Assembly (NCBI RefSeq): GCF_023078275.1
Contig: NC_062975.1
Coordinates: 26,601,085 to 26,665,084, forward strand
Direction: 5' to 3'
Length of the DNA: 64,000 bases
Source of the DNA: Leguminivora glycinivorella
Taxonomy: Eukaryota > Arthropoda > Insecta > Lepidoptera > Tortricidae
Below are positions 31,746-44,605 of this stretch, one piece after another. Under the pieces are notes generated by a model. The model did not search any database. It had not been told where the DNA came from and saw only the letters and a program-made list of their open reading frames with translations. Positions within the stretch are counted from its first letter, which is position 1, and each line of letters starts with the position of its first letter. The translations under genes and the position numbers were made by a program.

Positions 31746-32317
31746 TTTTTAGGGTTCCGTAGTCAACTAGGAACCCTTATAGTTTCGCCATGTCTGTCTG
31801 TCCGTCCGTCCGTCCGTCCGTCCGTCCGTCCGTCCGTCCGTCCGTCCGCGGATAATCTCAGTAACCGTTAGCACTATAAAGCTGAAATTTGGTACCAATA
31901 TGTATATTAATCACGCCAACAAAGTGCAAAAATAAAAAATGGAAAAAAATGTTTTATTAGGGTACCCCCCCAACATGTAAAGTGGGGGCTGATATTTTTT
32001 TTCATTCCAACCCCAACGTGTGACATATTGTTGGATAGGTATTAAAAAATGAATAAGGGTTTACTAAGATCGTTTTTTGATAATATTAATAGTTTCGGAA
32101 ATAATCGCTCCTAAAGGAAAAAAAAGTGCGTCCCCCCCCCTCTAACTTTTGAACCATATATTTAAAAATTATGAAAAAAATCACAAAAGTAGAACTCTAT
32201 AAAGACTGTCTAGGAAAATTGTTTTGAACTTGATAGGTTTAGTAGTTTTTGAGAAAAATAAGGAAAACTACGGAACCCTACACTGAGCGTGGCCCGACAC
32301 GCTCTTGGCCGGTTTTT
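31746..32317 (+). mobile_element. (GTCC)n-containing MITE, copy 1
   Basis: About 570 bp. It begins TTTTTAGGGTTCCGTAGTCA and near its end has ACTACGGAACCCTA, an inverted repeat of the start. A terminal hairpin GAGCGTG-gcccga-CACGCTC and TTGGCCGGTTTTT follow. A GTCC microsatellite of 12 units lies at 31800-31847. A class of lepidopteran MITEs with hitchhiking (GTCY)n microsatellites is known, and this fits. Further copies, same orientation, are at 39165 and 61998. Non-coding. Confidence 0.85.
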
Positions 32318-33177
32318 AGTTATTTTTATTAGTCTTGACAGTGATTATGGTTATCATCAAGTGGTAGCTTCACAATATACCACAATCCCTCACTTGTTTG
32401 CTGCCGCCCAGTAGGTATTGATCTGCCATATTCTGGTGCAACCCATCCCATGTCTGCTTGGTTTTTCATGAACTGTAATTTCAAACTTTATAGCTTGAAT
32501 TTGATCAAATTAAAGCTTGTAGTTGCAGTAAATAAGTAGTTTGGCAAAGACTATGTATGTAGCTCAGGACCGGGACATGCATGCGACGTACTAGTAGAGA
32601 GGCCCATGTTAGGCCAATCAGTGTGTGGAAAGGGCTATATAATGATGACAACTATTTCAGGGAAGATAACGGGAAAAGAATCAAAATCATAAAAAAATAT
32701 CTTAACGATGGAAAATAACCAAATGACGCCAATATATCTGCTCCAAAAACGAGATGAAGTTGCACCAGACACTCTAACGGTAACGGTGACATATCGATAA
32801 TTTCTAATAATAAACCCAGATTTCCCTCAACAGAAACTCTTCGCTACAAAAACCGGCCGAAGATAAACGATATAATAACGCACGCTAGATATTCAAAACT
32901 GCGTCGTTAATAGAGGTGTCATGTTGTTAAGTTATCTCAGACCATTAGTGGTTCAGACGCATTCATTTGGCGAGATCGAACGGTGGTTTGTAAACACCGT
33001 ATTTGGGTGAATTTCTGGTCCCTACGAGTAGGAATGTCAGAAAAATGTTTGTAATGCCATGCGTTCACGAATGTTTAGGTTAGTGTAAAACTAAAAAAGA
33101 TTAGATAGAACTTCCTCTACTGTCTACTGATGAGCGACAAGACCTTATAATACAACAATAATTGAGCCAACATAGGT
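32318..33177. other. no gene seen
   Basis: AT-rich DNA without recognisable repeats or coding sequence. Confidence 0.4.
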
Positions 33178-33565
33178 ATATACGTCCCAATGCTGGGCAC
33201 AAGTCTCTTCTTACGCATGAAAGGGCTCGGACCATAGTCCCAATGCGAATTTCTTCCCAGAATAATGTCTAAAATAAGTAAACACTTATACCTACCATAT
33301 ACAAAAAGAAATAATGAAAAAAGTTATTCCGTTCTGTAGAAAATCAAAAAAGAAGGTTTTTTGCGATTATCTTAAAACTAGCTTTTGTCGAATAGCTGCC
33401 TTTTACCTTAGGACGGCAGAGATGTATGATGATCCTCACGAGCGGTTTATTTATGAAGTGATAAATATCAAGTTCCGAAAACTCATTGGTACGAGCTAGG
33501 ATTTGAGTCTATGCGAGCCTTCGGATTGAAATTCGAGCGTATCCACAAGGCCGCAAATATTGTTA
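33178..33565 (-). mobile_element. old, diverged SINE copy plus a related repeat block
   Basis: At about 33430-33560 the minus strand aligns by eye with the SINE head: GCTCGTACCAATGAGTTTTC is kept, while the B-box region has decayed. Just left, 33186-33260 carries CCCAATGCTGGGCACAAGTC, a block that occurs in many lepidopteran repeats. There is no visible target duplication. It is clearly older than the three young SINE copies. Confidence 0.55.
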
Positions 33566-35148
33566 TTTGTTTTAATGATAACCTATTACGATATTAACAA
33601 AATCATAGGATTTTCTTCTTAAAGATTAATTAATTGATTCTTAAAGATTCAAATACATTATTAAATTTCAAAGCCAGTGGACATTCAGTTCCAATTTCTT
33701 GTGTATTAGAATATTGATAGTGTCGCAGTAAAAAGGCAATATCAGTATATCACGCGGTGCGTCCGCGACGCTCGGACACCCGAAATCGGATAGGGAAAGT
33801 CGTGGAATTGACACCATAGAAAAAAGTGTAACAAAAACTTTACAGTTTTGGTTTCATTATAGTTTTATAATTACAACCTGTGGCCTTTAGTTCAAGTATA
33901 AAGTGAGGCGCTTAAACGTTTTTCCGTTCAAGAATTTAAAAAACCATCGATTCGGAAATTTAATTGACGCCTCAGTTTTTTTCAAATTTTCTTGAGTTAA
34001 TTAAAAATAGTTAGGCTTTAGACCTTAACGTAGCGTGCACTAATTGCGATCCCTCCCCTCAGGATTCAGATCACAAAAATAATCATAATGAGCTCTGAAA
34101 TCCAAGAATTCCTTTCCCCTACTCACAGACCTGTTTTTACTGAACCCAGACGCGACTGTTCCATTTTTACTTGGTCTTTTGTTTCTTAATGCTTACGTAG
34201 AATGAAAGATACGGGTTATTCTGGACGAGAGGGTACAGGTGGTGTTGAGAGTAGCATCCCTCGTATAAGAAATACATTATGGAGATGTGTTTTTCTAGGT
34301 GTTACGTTCGATTAATTCCGAGAGACATGTGCAGTGTCTCGGCTGCCCCGCGCGATGTAAATGCTCACGGACCTGCTAGGCTGGGAGCCATGCGAGCAAA
34401 ATCTGTTTCATTTAACAAACGTGATAGTTACCCATTTTTTATTATCTAGTTTCCACCAATATTCTGAATCGTATAACCATGCTAAAATTATCATATTTGT
34501 AACACATATAGCCGAAAAATATTACAACAGAAAAAGCTTGCCTGAAAGAAACGATTTTCTTTAGGTATGACGATGCGAAAATATTATATTGATATTGGTA
34601 GCTTAATATTGTTGAACAATTTTATTGAAGCGTTTCATTATTACGTCAAATATGTTCCATTCCATAAAAAACAATTGCCCAATTGCCTTGCCTTGTTCTA
34701 CTCCTTACAACCTTTCAAGCAATCGAAAAACTGTACTCGATGACGTAAATTTTTTGCCGTCAGCTCACGCCCGTAACGTGGCGCGCGCCGCTCCAATAGC
34801 CAGCCATTATTTCGTCTCCATCACATTTTTTCTGCGGCGACTCCACAGCTCGCGCTAGCCCACAAAAACGTGTTCCACTCATTATGAAACACGAATCTAT
34901 GATATTTCCAGTCTCTTGCGCAGTCACATAAATACAAGCATAACTGTTATCTACAACCTTCAGGACCGGTATAAGGCGAAACTGTGACCAGAACCAGTCC
35001 GAATTGGAGATAACTTGGAACGCAACACTATACGGTCATCGTTAAGTTCTATCAAGTTTGAAATAAGTTTGGTACTCGATTTACTGCGGTATTTAGTCGT
35101 TTTTCTAACAATCTACGTGCAAGAATACCTGTACTCTAGAAGAAAAAA
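33566..35148. other. no gene seen; small CpG patches
   Basis: AT-rich with short CpG-rich patches at about 33750-33800 and 34770-34860. Open frames here lack recognisable domains. Confidence 0.35.
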
Positions 35149-35673
35149 ATCTTTTAAGAGGATACGGTAGCGAAAATGCTAAAATGGAAAGGAGCCTCCC
35201 TTTCAACTTGGGAATTTTAGTTAAATATACAAGACGTGTTATTTATCGAAAAAAATTGTCCATTAAGAAAAATTCTCAGTCAAAAGATATTTCAAAAAAA
35301 TCTTTAAAATCGAGGTTCCGCTCTCGACTCTTTCCTCCTTCAAAACTTAATCAATCGGAACGGAATTTGAGAATCTGAATAACAATGAAATAATCTATGT
35401 CAGACCGTTTAGCTTTTTTGGTTAATTGTTACCAATCTTGAGTATCACACCTTTTTTTTGCGCCACAATGAAAAATACCGTTTTTGGAAATTTTTGATTG
35501 GCTCTAGAATCTTTAAAAACCAGAATATCAAAAAAATCAAAACGGTCCGACACAGATAAAAATAATAACAATCTGTGTTGAAAAAACCATTGCTCTATCT
35601 TCAAAAACCAGGGAGGAAATAGTCGAGAGCGTTTGTATGGAGAATTGACCCCCACCGTAGCGTCTTAAATTAT
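35149..35673. mobile_element. non-autonomous DNA transposon with imperfect TIRs
   Basis: The left end 35149-35173 (TTTTAAGAGGATACGGTAGCG) and right end 35647-35673 (CCACCGTAGCGTCTTAAATT) are imperfect inverted repeats. CTCTCGACT and cCTCC blocks recur inverted inside each arm (about 35320 and 35625), as does the CAGACCGTTT/AAACGGTCCG pair. At about 525 bp with no coding capacity it is a long MITE. The family is not identified. Confidence 0.55.
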
Positions 35674-37233
35674 AATAAAATTTAAGTATCGACATCTAAG
35701 ACCTACTAAATCTAGTTTCTATATTCGTATGCTAGTAAATAAAACACTCCATCGTAGGCCACGTCTTTGTTTTTGGCTAGTCTGTGGCCAAGAGTAAGCC
35801 CATTGTAATTTCAAAACTTTTTAAAGTGAGAACCACAATATTACATTTCTACCTTTCGTTGATTGTGAATTGAACCCTGAACCTGTAACCACCAAGAGGT
35901 CTATGAAAAGATTTCTCGTTGCATCCAGTTTAGAATCTTTAGACCCGTATATTAAGAAACGAGAATTGCATTTGTTTTGAAAATGTTTCATGTGTGGGCA
36001 TAGAGTCATAATGCTGTCACAGATTGAGCAAAAATCTCAAAGGAGTGCCACTGATGCCTCCATAAATTCTTTAATCAAATCTGCTCTAGATATGGTCCGA
36101 CGTAAATGTCAATAAATTGCAGATTGCTTTGATTGTCCTGCCCACAGTGTTATAACTTAATAGCTTCTGTTTCAACTACAACATGTTCAAGACAGTCCAC
36201 CTTATTTTCTTCTCGATATAGTTTTAAAATAGTCGGCGATATAACATCGATGACAATTTATAGAAACAAAGTAAGGTCTATGTAAGCTGCAGTTAGTGCG
36301 TATATGGGATAATTTATAAACACTTTTCATTTGTTTGCAAATGAATGGCATTTTCTTGAATGGGAAGTTCCGCTTTTAAATGCTAGGTTTTTACCCGAGA
36401 TGGATAATTGGATAAACGTTTAAAAATTGTGGAAAAACTACAAGATACATATTAATTTGCTTTACTGTGCCACATTAACACTCCGAAACATTAATTTTGA
36501 ACCAGTAAATAGGTACAAATATAATAATTGATCCCGTATATCTTGACTCAGAGACAACAGACTGACAAAAAAGGCTAACAACTAACAAGTCATAGAATTG
36601 AAATGATACTATAACGCGATTTTTTTTTAAAGAAGGGCATCTAAAGATACCTTGGTATGAGATAGTACTAGTATAGAAGCAAATGTGGAAGATAACTATA
36701 TTCCTCCGCGTTATGTCCAAAATAGGTAGTCACAAAAATCTTTCAATCAGGTACCTATTTAATCAATAATCGCAATCTATAATTTAACGGCTAGACATCC
36801 AGTCTGTATTGAATTATGGCTACTGACTCAGGGTCGTCGAATTACGTTTATAATTATTGACTACGGTCATAAATCAGCAGCTTAGCCTCATTAGAAATAA
36901 TAAAAAGCTAAGCTCCGCTTATTACAGCCAATAAATACACATATTACAGTTATATGGTTTTTGTGGATTTTAACGCAATGAGCCGTAGCGGCCTATAGCT
37001 GTTTAGTGTTTATAGAAATATTGTGGCGGCGGATGAAGAAGAATACAATAGCTATTACTTAAATAGATTATTGCGAAAAAACTGACATGAATTATGATAA
37101 TGGGGCTAAGAAAGATAATGCAAGTAAAAATAGATCATGTATGTACTAATATAGACTAGAGAAGGAAAACGAACATATTAAGATAATTCCATTGCATTTT
37201 ATGCCAAAGGTTATCCTAAAATCCAGAGTTAAA
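35674..37233. other. no gene seen
   Basis: AT-rich DNA; open frames are short and featureless. Confidence 0.4.
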
Positions 37234-37546
37234 TGGGCCATTTTTTTTTTCAAAGTTGGCTTGCCAGTTTTTTTGGATTTGGAATTTTTTATGTGATTTC
37301 CACTCAGAATCGCGAGCTCTTTCAATCTTAATAGGAGAAAAGAAGTGTCCCAAGGTTTTTTCCCATTCCGTTACCATTTTTTCATACATCTTGTATGGCA
37401 GTAACGGAATGGAAGGTCTGAAAAATGTATGGAAATCTTGGGACATTTTTTTTCTCCTATCAGGATCGAAATGCCTCGCGATTCTGAGTATGAATCGCGT
37501 AAAAATACCCGTTACAAAAAAAGTGAGTTTTGAAAAAAATGGCCCA
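37234..37546. mobile_element. foldback MITE
   Basis: Ends TGGGCCATTTTT and, inverted, AAAAATGGCCCA. Inside, CACTCAGAATCGCGAG (37301 on) pairs with CTCGCGATTCTGAGTA (37475 on), AGTGTCCCAAGG with the TTGGGACA arm, and CCATTCCGTTACCAT with the GTAACGGAATGG arm. The element folds almost end to end over 313 bp around a very short loop near 37388. It is non-coding; open frames on both strands are by-products of the symmetry. Confidence 0.7.
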
Positions 37547-37772
37547 AATATAGTATTCTTGCCGTTTCGTAGTCGTAATCATTCTGTGGAAGAAAAATAT
37601 GAGCAATTTAAAAACTTAAAAAAAGGGTTAAAAAGAAAGAAGTAAACAAGGAGAACTACCTACGCTATCTTATAGGACGAAATCTAAAAGTTAGAAGTAA
37701 AATGCTTCAACCTAAAGGAAAGAAATCCTCGTTTTGGCGTAGGAATAGACCTAACAAACAAATGGGTAACAA

Positions 37773-37931
37773 ATATTTAAAGTCACAGGTCGAACGCGAT
37801 TAATTAACATTATTTTTACCTTTTTTCCCAACGTTTCGGCCAGGTTGCACTGGCCGTGGTCGCGGAAGACTGACGTCCCAGCAAAGTGTTAATTAATTAA
37901 TCGCGTTCGACCTGTGTGTGACTTTAAATAT
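37773..37931. mobile_element. MITE with about 36-44 bp inverted ends
   Basis: Left arm 37773-37808 (ATATTTAAAGTCACAGGTCG onward) pairs with right arm 37888-37931. The arms differ by small insertions (an extra GTGT and an extra AATT). The core has AACGTTTCGGCCAGGTTGCA and a GGTCGCGGAAGACTGACG block familiar from many lepidopteran repeats. Non-coding. Confidence 0.6.
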
Positions 37932-39164
37932 GTGTACAAAGCGCGAGAACTTAAACTGTTATAATGGGTAACAAGTTTTCAAATTCATGCCCTCAAATCA
38001 ATAACCCCAGATTCAGTAGATAGATTGGATAAAATAGTTCCTTTTTCCAACCTTCAAGCTCTAAAAACAATCAACTGGATTAATAATCTCACCTATTGAC
38101 CTGTTGTACCCATATTCTCGATCAGCCGTCCAAAGACAAGAGTTATTTAATCAGCATAGTTCGGACAAGGACAAATCGGCGCATCCATCACCAGTATTAC
38201 GCCTGTCAGTAGCTGCTCACGCGCAGGTCATCTTGCTCACCGATCTATGATAGAAAAAAAAACAATAATCCACGATAAACTGGCCAGTATTGTCTGACCT
38301 TGGGTGATGTACAGTTTTGCCTAGTTCACAGTTCAAGTTATGGTGGAATAAGCTGATGAGTTGAGAGCAATATTGGTCGATTGGTTTTAATTTCAATTGT
38401 ATGCTGCATTAACTCGTAACATCTTTGGGAACATCTTGGACCATTGTCTGATAGATACTAGTCAAGCAGTTATTTTTTCATTCGCCTTTAGTGTACGTAA
38501 CACGGATTTTCAATGGAGTGATATCTCATATCTAGAGGAGTTATTACATAATGTTTTTCTTCTCTTATACATATGTCTCGACAGAAAGTATTTTTGACCA
38601 TGATACTTTTGATGGTTGTCTCTTTGCTTGTGATCTTTGTTCCAAAATGCCAGTAATGGTAAATTTAAAAACAAAAGACACACACTGATTTTCTTACGGA
38701 TGCTGCTACCTGCAGCTAAGGCTGTAGTAGGTATAGTAAGTACAGAACGACAGATGATTATCGTTATCGCATTCTAGGATCTTTGTCCCTACGTTACTAA
38801 TAATCAGCTGTGACATCCGCTAACGCAAAATAGATCCTCAAAAAAGCCAACCATATCTAAATCTCATCCAGCTAACTGCCAAGCGTTTTAACAATAATCG
38901 CTATCGTTACTCCCGCAATTAGCGATTTACTGGCCATAAAGCCCGCGTCGCGCGCCGCTTGCGCACTTGATCGCTCATTATCGAGCCACTGCTCCCTCAT
39001 CCGGCCTCAACCTTATCTTTAATACCATAAAGTTGACTGCCAGTCGCACCACGCCGATGATGGTATAACAACTATCTTAATCATTTTAACAACATCTGTG
39101 CTGAGCTATTATAGACCTATAGTTTTTATCCTTGGTATTATTGTCTGGAATCTGGCATTCTTCC
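37932..39164. other. no gene seen; possible conserved non-coding block
   Basis: Mostly AT-rich. At about 38880-39060 a complex stretch combines homeodomain-type cores (TAATCG, CAATTAG, CCATAAA) with a CG-rich run; this is the sort of sequence seen in insect enhancers. There is no direct evidence. Confidence 0.3.
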
Positions 39165-39728
39165 TTTTTAGGGTTCCGTAGTCAACTAGGAACCCTTATA
39201 GTTTCGCCATGTCTGTCTGTCCGTCCGTCCGTCCGTCCGTCCGTCCGTCCGTCCGTCTGCGGATAATCTCAGTAACCGTAAGCACTAGAAAGCTGAAATT
39301 TGGTACCAATATGTATATCAATCACGCCAACAAAGTGCAAAAATAAAAAATTGAAAAAAATGTTTTATTAGGGTACCCTCCCTACATGTAAAGTGGGGGC
39401 GGATATTTTTTTTCATTCCAACCCCAACGTGTGATATATTGTTGGATAGGTTTTAAAAAATGAAGAAGGGTTTACTAAGATCGTTTTTTGATAATATTAA
39501 TATTTTCGGAAATAATCGCTTCTAAAAGAAAAAAAAGTGCGTCCCCCCCCCCTCTAACTTTTGAACCCTATGTTCAAAAAATATGAAAAAAATCACAATA
39601 GTAGATCTTTATAAAAACTTTCTAGGAAAATTGTTTTGAACTTGATAGGTTCAGTAGTTTTTGAGAAAAATACGGAAAACTACGGAACCCTACACTGAGC
39701 GTGGCCCGACACGCTCTTGGCCGGTTTT
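39165..39728 (+). mobile_element. (GTCC)n-containing MITE, copy 2
   Basis: Same family and orientation as 31746-32317, with the same start and the same terminal hairpin and GGCCGGTTTTT end. The GTCC tract has 9 units (39219-39254), followed by a GTCT. Confidence 0.85.
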
Positions 39729-40551
39729 TATATGTATAATTTTACATTGTACATTTGAAATATGTTGAATATTTATATTTAAGTCCTCACAATCACACGG
39801 AAAGCTTAGAAAATATTGTGAACTTATTATAAAGCTATTGAAATTATTGATACAGTTTTGCGTGGGTGCCTAATAAATGGATCAAATCAGTCCTTAAAAT
39901 CACAGAACCCTCCAGACACTCATTAGACTAAATAAACTTTGTTTCAAAGCTATAGAGTCAAAATTTAAATATGAATTAATAATTTATATGACCTCTTATA
40001 AATGAAGTGTCATTGTTATCGGAGGCAGTATCACGTCACTTGATATTACATTATCTAGTTGAGGTGTAGAAAGGAGGAGTAAGTATGAGTGATAGGATTT
40101 GATATATCGCTTTAAAAGAAATACTTGTAGATAATAAACCAATCAATAGTTAGTTACACTATACAACACTTTTAAGAAATAGTAATTTGTGAATAAACCT
40201 ATCATAATATTTTTGTCCTGAATGGGCACAATATTTTAAGTGATTCTTAAGATAATTTTTATATTTTGTACAACCATAAATTTTTCCACATTGTTAGATA
40301 ACTAACATTTTACAAAGTTTATTAGACAGGCAGGTGTGAAAATGGTCATAAAACTAGTAAAATGCGTCATAGATACGTGTAAAAGGCTATAAGCTATATG
40401 AAATCGGATATCTAAGAAGGTACATAATGATATAGATTCTGCTGTCAACAAATATTTATTGATAAGGTTATAAAATAATGTTTTTAGATTTAAAATCGGA
40501 CCAAAGTAAACTTATATAATACCAGAGGCGTAAAATCTGATATATAAAATA
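39729..40551. other. no gene seen
   Basis: AT-rich DNA without recognisable features. Confidence 0.4.
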
Positions 40552-40744
40552 CTAGCTTTTGCCCGCGGCTTCGCTCGCGTTAGAAAGAGACAAAAAGTAG
40601 CCTATGTCACTCTCCATCCCTTCAATTATCTCCACTTAAAAAATCACGTCAATTTGTCGCTCCGTTTTGCCGTGAAAGACGGACAAACAAACAGACACAC
40701 ACACTTGACACACTTTCCCATTTATAATAATATATAAGTATGGA
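40552..40744 (-). mobile_element. short non-autonomous Helitron
   Basis: Read on the minus strand it starts TCCATAC (40744), carries GTGTGTCTGTTTGTCCGTC and the TTTCACGGCAAAACGGAGCG block, and ends GCAAAAGCTAG (40552) after a CGCG hairpin. It is flanked by A and T as expected. Same family as 8440-8598, slightly longer at 193 bp. Confidence 0.8.
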
Positions 40745-40745
40745 T

Positions 40746-43596
40746 TAAGTATCCAGTTCTTGTTCTCTAAATTTGATTTTCCATCAAGAACTAACATCGA
40801 AACAAAACAAAAGCGAATCAATAATTCAATAGCTCGTCTGCCATAAAACCAGAGAATTGTTATCACAGGGGTGACGCAAGATATAGGACATCATTTATTT
40901 ACCACGCAATTTATGGTTTCCGATATAACCAATATCACATTGTGGTGAAACACCAATAGTTGGAGGTGTGAAGCTTTTGATAGACCAAATGGCATGCAAA
41001 GATTTTCGAAATTTCTAAACAGTGTTTAGGTACCTACATAATTATTATGATAGATTTGACTGCTGATTGTAGTCGTAATATACATATTTGGGTGTATGCT
41101 TGTTCTCGTAAATGGATAATTATTCACTTTTATGCGACGTAGTAATAGACTCTTGATTTCTAATTCGACGACAGTTATGTTATAAAATAATATGTATAAT
41201 ATCTAGATTGCACTTCTCTGGTTTTTATTTTATAAAAAGTTACTGTTATTTTTTTTGCATTTGACTAAAAACTATCTCACTGTAAGAATAAACCCCTCAA
41301 ATCAATAATTCATCGGCACCTACAGCCATAAAAACGGGAAACTATAATAAATCCTGGCACCTGCGCTGGGTTGTTTATTTGTATACATATTATATATAAT
41401 TCACACTCAATAATATTATAAAATCTACTACCAGTGCCAGATGTCTCACTTTACCCATATTTTCACTTTACTTTGATATCTATGTAAGTTCAGTTCATCA
41501 CTACTGATTTTGATAGCCCAGGCCAATGTTATGGTGTTTATGATGTTTTATGCGTTTTGACTGACAATTTGGATGAATCTTAGAGCAAATCAAAATAGTA
41601 CGCTGGTTCGAATCCAGCTTGGAACACTTGGAGGCATTGGTCATTTTTTCTTTGTGTATGACATTTATTTAATGTTTAAAACTTGGATTAAATTAAGAAT
41701 TTTTAATAAATTACAGGTACCTATCTCTGACTTTACCATTTTTGATGTTCTTTTCCGATGAAGAACCGACTAAGTGATCGAAAATCTCAAGTTGAAAAAA
41801 CACCAAAAAACAACCGGCAATCAATACAGCTCAATAATTCAATAGCATCAATAGCCATAAACGGGGAAGCTGGAGATAATAAATCGGGGCACCTGCTGCG
41901 ATTGGCCAAATTCATAGTTTATGTGATCACCTCGTATTCTCACCGCTTGCGAGGACGGGTGTGTTGAAGTTTTGGGCGAACCAGTCAAATGTGAACTTGA
42001 GATAGTAGCTTTTAAGTATGTGAAATTCAACAATTCTATTAAGTATAAATATTATTGCGAGTCGAAGAAAAAAGATGAACAGGCAACAAATTTTTCGCTA
42101 AATGTTCAAACACGAAAATATCTTGAAAACTAAAAATCATAAAGGAAGGGCACACGTCGTATGCCTGAGTAAAACATAAAAATTGTAATGGGGACTTTTT
42201 CGATGCAAATCTACATACTTGTAATGCTGAGAGTGCTGAGCTACATACATCATATTTAAATAGTAAGCTCCAATGAGTTTAAGTAGTTACAAGGGTTAAA
42301 AATGTGTTCTTAAAAAAACCAGAGATATGACTAGCATAGGCTTTTTTTTAAACGCAACGCTAAGTGTAGGTACTATACTGGTTTAGCCGATTCAAGTCGC
42401 CAATGCTCGTCTGGCCAGAAGGAACCCTTCGTCCCGAAGGGCGCGTTGGCTCCATTTTTGATGAGATGTGCGCCGACTGTCAGCTTAGTGATGTTTATGA
42501 CTGATTGTCGATGATTTTTTGGGGTTTTTATGAATTCTTGATAATTTTTCGGCATAATGCAGTCTCTGCATGGATCTAAGTATATTATATCTGCTATTGT
42601 GTAGATTGTCCGTACTTGGCAGTTCATACATTAAAAAAATATTGGCACGGACGAAGAAACACTCGGTCGGTTTAACAACTTGACTCAAACATATCGTTTT
42701 TTTAGCATAAGAATAGGTACGTAATACCGTTAAATTTATATGTTTTTTTTGCGGTGTTCAGTTCCTATGTCACCACAATACCTACGGGATGATAATATAA
42801 TAGTTAGTGGAATATCAATTCTTTACTGATGCCAGCACCTCACGGCACGAATTTACCTGTTAGTCTGACTTTAGTCGGTATTTATAAAGATGTGCCATAA
42901 CATTAACATGTAATTGAAGTACGCTTACAGCGTTAATTGACTTGCAGTGGTGGGAAAGATGCCAGTTCGGGTTATTAGCGAATAGCGGGAATGTCGGTGC
43001 GTGCCGGCTCGCCCTTGGCCGCGTGACGCTCACGCCACGCCATCGCACCGCCATCGCCACCCGTGAGACAGCTCACAGCTCACAGCCCATCCTAGTACTT
43101 GCACTATATGAACTGCCCCAAGTGATGACATAAAAATAATAGGACACACTTACGCCTGTCTACATAAGAATCAAATAGATTGTAAATGTTCCAGTATACA
43201 ATACGTAGAAACATATAAGTAACTAGGTCTTACCATATTACTATGTACCTGCTGCCAATATTTACTACGACGGTGGCAAACAAACATAGGGCCTTTTTTT
43301 AACGATGTGGTAACGCTGTTACGCATACCCGCGTTGATTTCGGGGGTTATGTGGGACTCCCATCTCCCATATGATACACTTCTCTTGCTAAGAAAAGGGG
43401 GAAACGTCCTACCTACTAAACACATCGGTTTAGCCTGCACTGTCGTGTAGGGGACGTCTAGAGATCGCTAGCATTCTGCCATGACGTCTCCCGACCGCCC
43501 AGCTAGTCAAACATAGGGCCTACCGAATGGTTTAGTTTAGATTGTTATGCCTTAAGTATATAATTTTTAAATTAAAAGCAAAATAGAAAATTTCAC
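40746..43596. other. no gene seen; SINE-like box and CpG patch
   Basis: At about 41597-41640 a B-box-like GGTTCGAATCC followed by AGCTTGGAACACTTGG hints at an old tRNA-derived SINE. A CpG-rich patch lies at about 42950-43090. The rest is AT-rich and featureless. Confidence 0.3.
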
Positions 43597-43680
43597 ATCT
43601 CCGGCAGGACTCGTACCTGCGACTTACAGCATTGCCGGTGCAGCCGCTATGACCAACTTACACAACTTAGTTCGAGGTCT
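43597..43680 (-). repeat. tRNA-like SINE remnant
   Basis: On the minus strand GGTACGAGTCCTGCC resembles a degenerate B box, and TGGTCATAGCGGC, about 45 bases upstream, resembles an A box. It reads as a decayed tRNA-derived head rather than a functional tRNA, since no full cloverleaf can be drawn. Confidence 0.35.
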
Positions 43681-44514
43681 GAATATTTCCATTTTTCCTT
43701 TACTTCATAATATCTAGTGTCGCTCTCAGTTGTCTCTGCATGATAAAAAATAAATTTGTTATTTACTTTTGAGCATAGTGGCTAAAAGTTAAAAATACCT
43801 ACTGTTTGAGTAATTTTATGATATTTGAATGCACTAACGATGTACCACTGAACAAAGTATAATTTAACCTAGATATTTGAAGCTTCCTTTCTAATGTTAG
43901 GCTTTCAAAGTGCATAGGCATAAATAACGTGTGATAAATGCATTGCAGTGCATGAACTGCGGGCGAAATAACAATAATATTATAGCATTGTGCGCCGCAA
44001 AAACAACGGGCTTTTCGCGTTCGGTGCTGAAAATACAACAGTTTCGGGTGAAATAGTTTGTTGTTCAATGTTTTACTGATATTTTAGGATAGAATACCGT
44101 TGCTAGAAACTTTTTAGGATCGAGTACAAACAAAAAGTACAACTTTTTAAAACATAAAAATATTAAAAATAAAGCCGAAATGAGGGAGTATTATTTTATG
44201 ACGGATCTGTGTGTTATAATTGTTATAAAGGTCACATTTATATAAGCTTTAGGAGTTTTCGTTTTAAATATTTTTTTAAATAAAGAATAATAAAACCAAA
44301 TGACCCAAAAGATTAACAATCGATTTTGAAACAAAAGAGTTTGAAGATGGGTGATTTTATAATCATTAATTTTGGCCTTATATATTTTTTTTTTTCAAAT
44401 AAACAGGGACGGGGTAAAGATTAACCTGCGTTTAAAATCATTAATTTTATACAGCTTTTAGGAAGCTACAGGTACTAAAATTAAAACATGAAAAATGACG
44501 CATTTCTGTTTCGC
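43681..44514. other. no gene seen
   Basis: AT-rich DNA without recognisable features. Confidence 0.4.
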
Positions 44515-44605
44515 CCCCATGGTTGACCGGTAGAGAATGCCTAAAGGCATTAAGTCCGCCTGTTGTACTTTTTATGTGCAATAAAGTTTCAAATAAATAA
44601 ATGAA
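44515..44605 (+). repeat. LINE/SINE 3' end with (AAAT)n tail
   Basis: GCCTAAAGGCATTAAGTCCG, then CCTGTTGTAC, TGTGCAATAAAGTTT and an AAATAAATAAATG tail. This is a very common lepidopteran retroposon 3' end. A second copy is at about 49321-49420 on the minus strand. Confidence 0.55.

Noticed and set aside
31800..31847. Tandem GTCC array as a CRISPR-like or satellite array
   Set aside because: It is a 4-bp microsatellite inside a MITE seen three times; there are no spacers.
37216..37645. Paired long frames on both strands at the foldback element
   Set aside because: They arise from the symmetry of the foldback MITE and have low-complexity Lys/Phe-rich translations.
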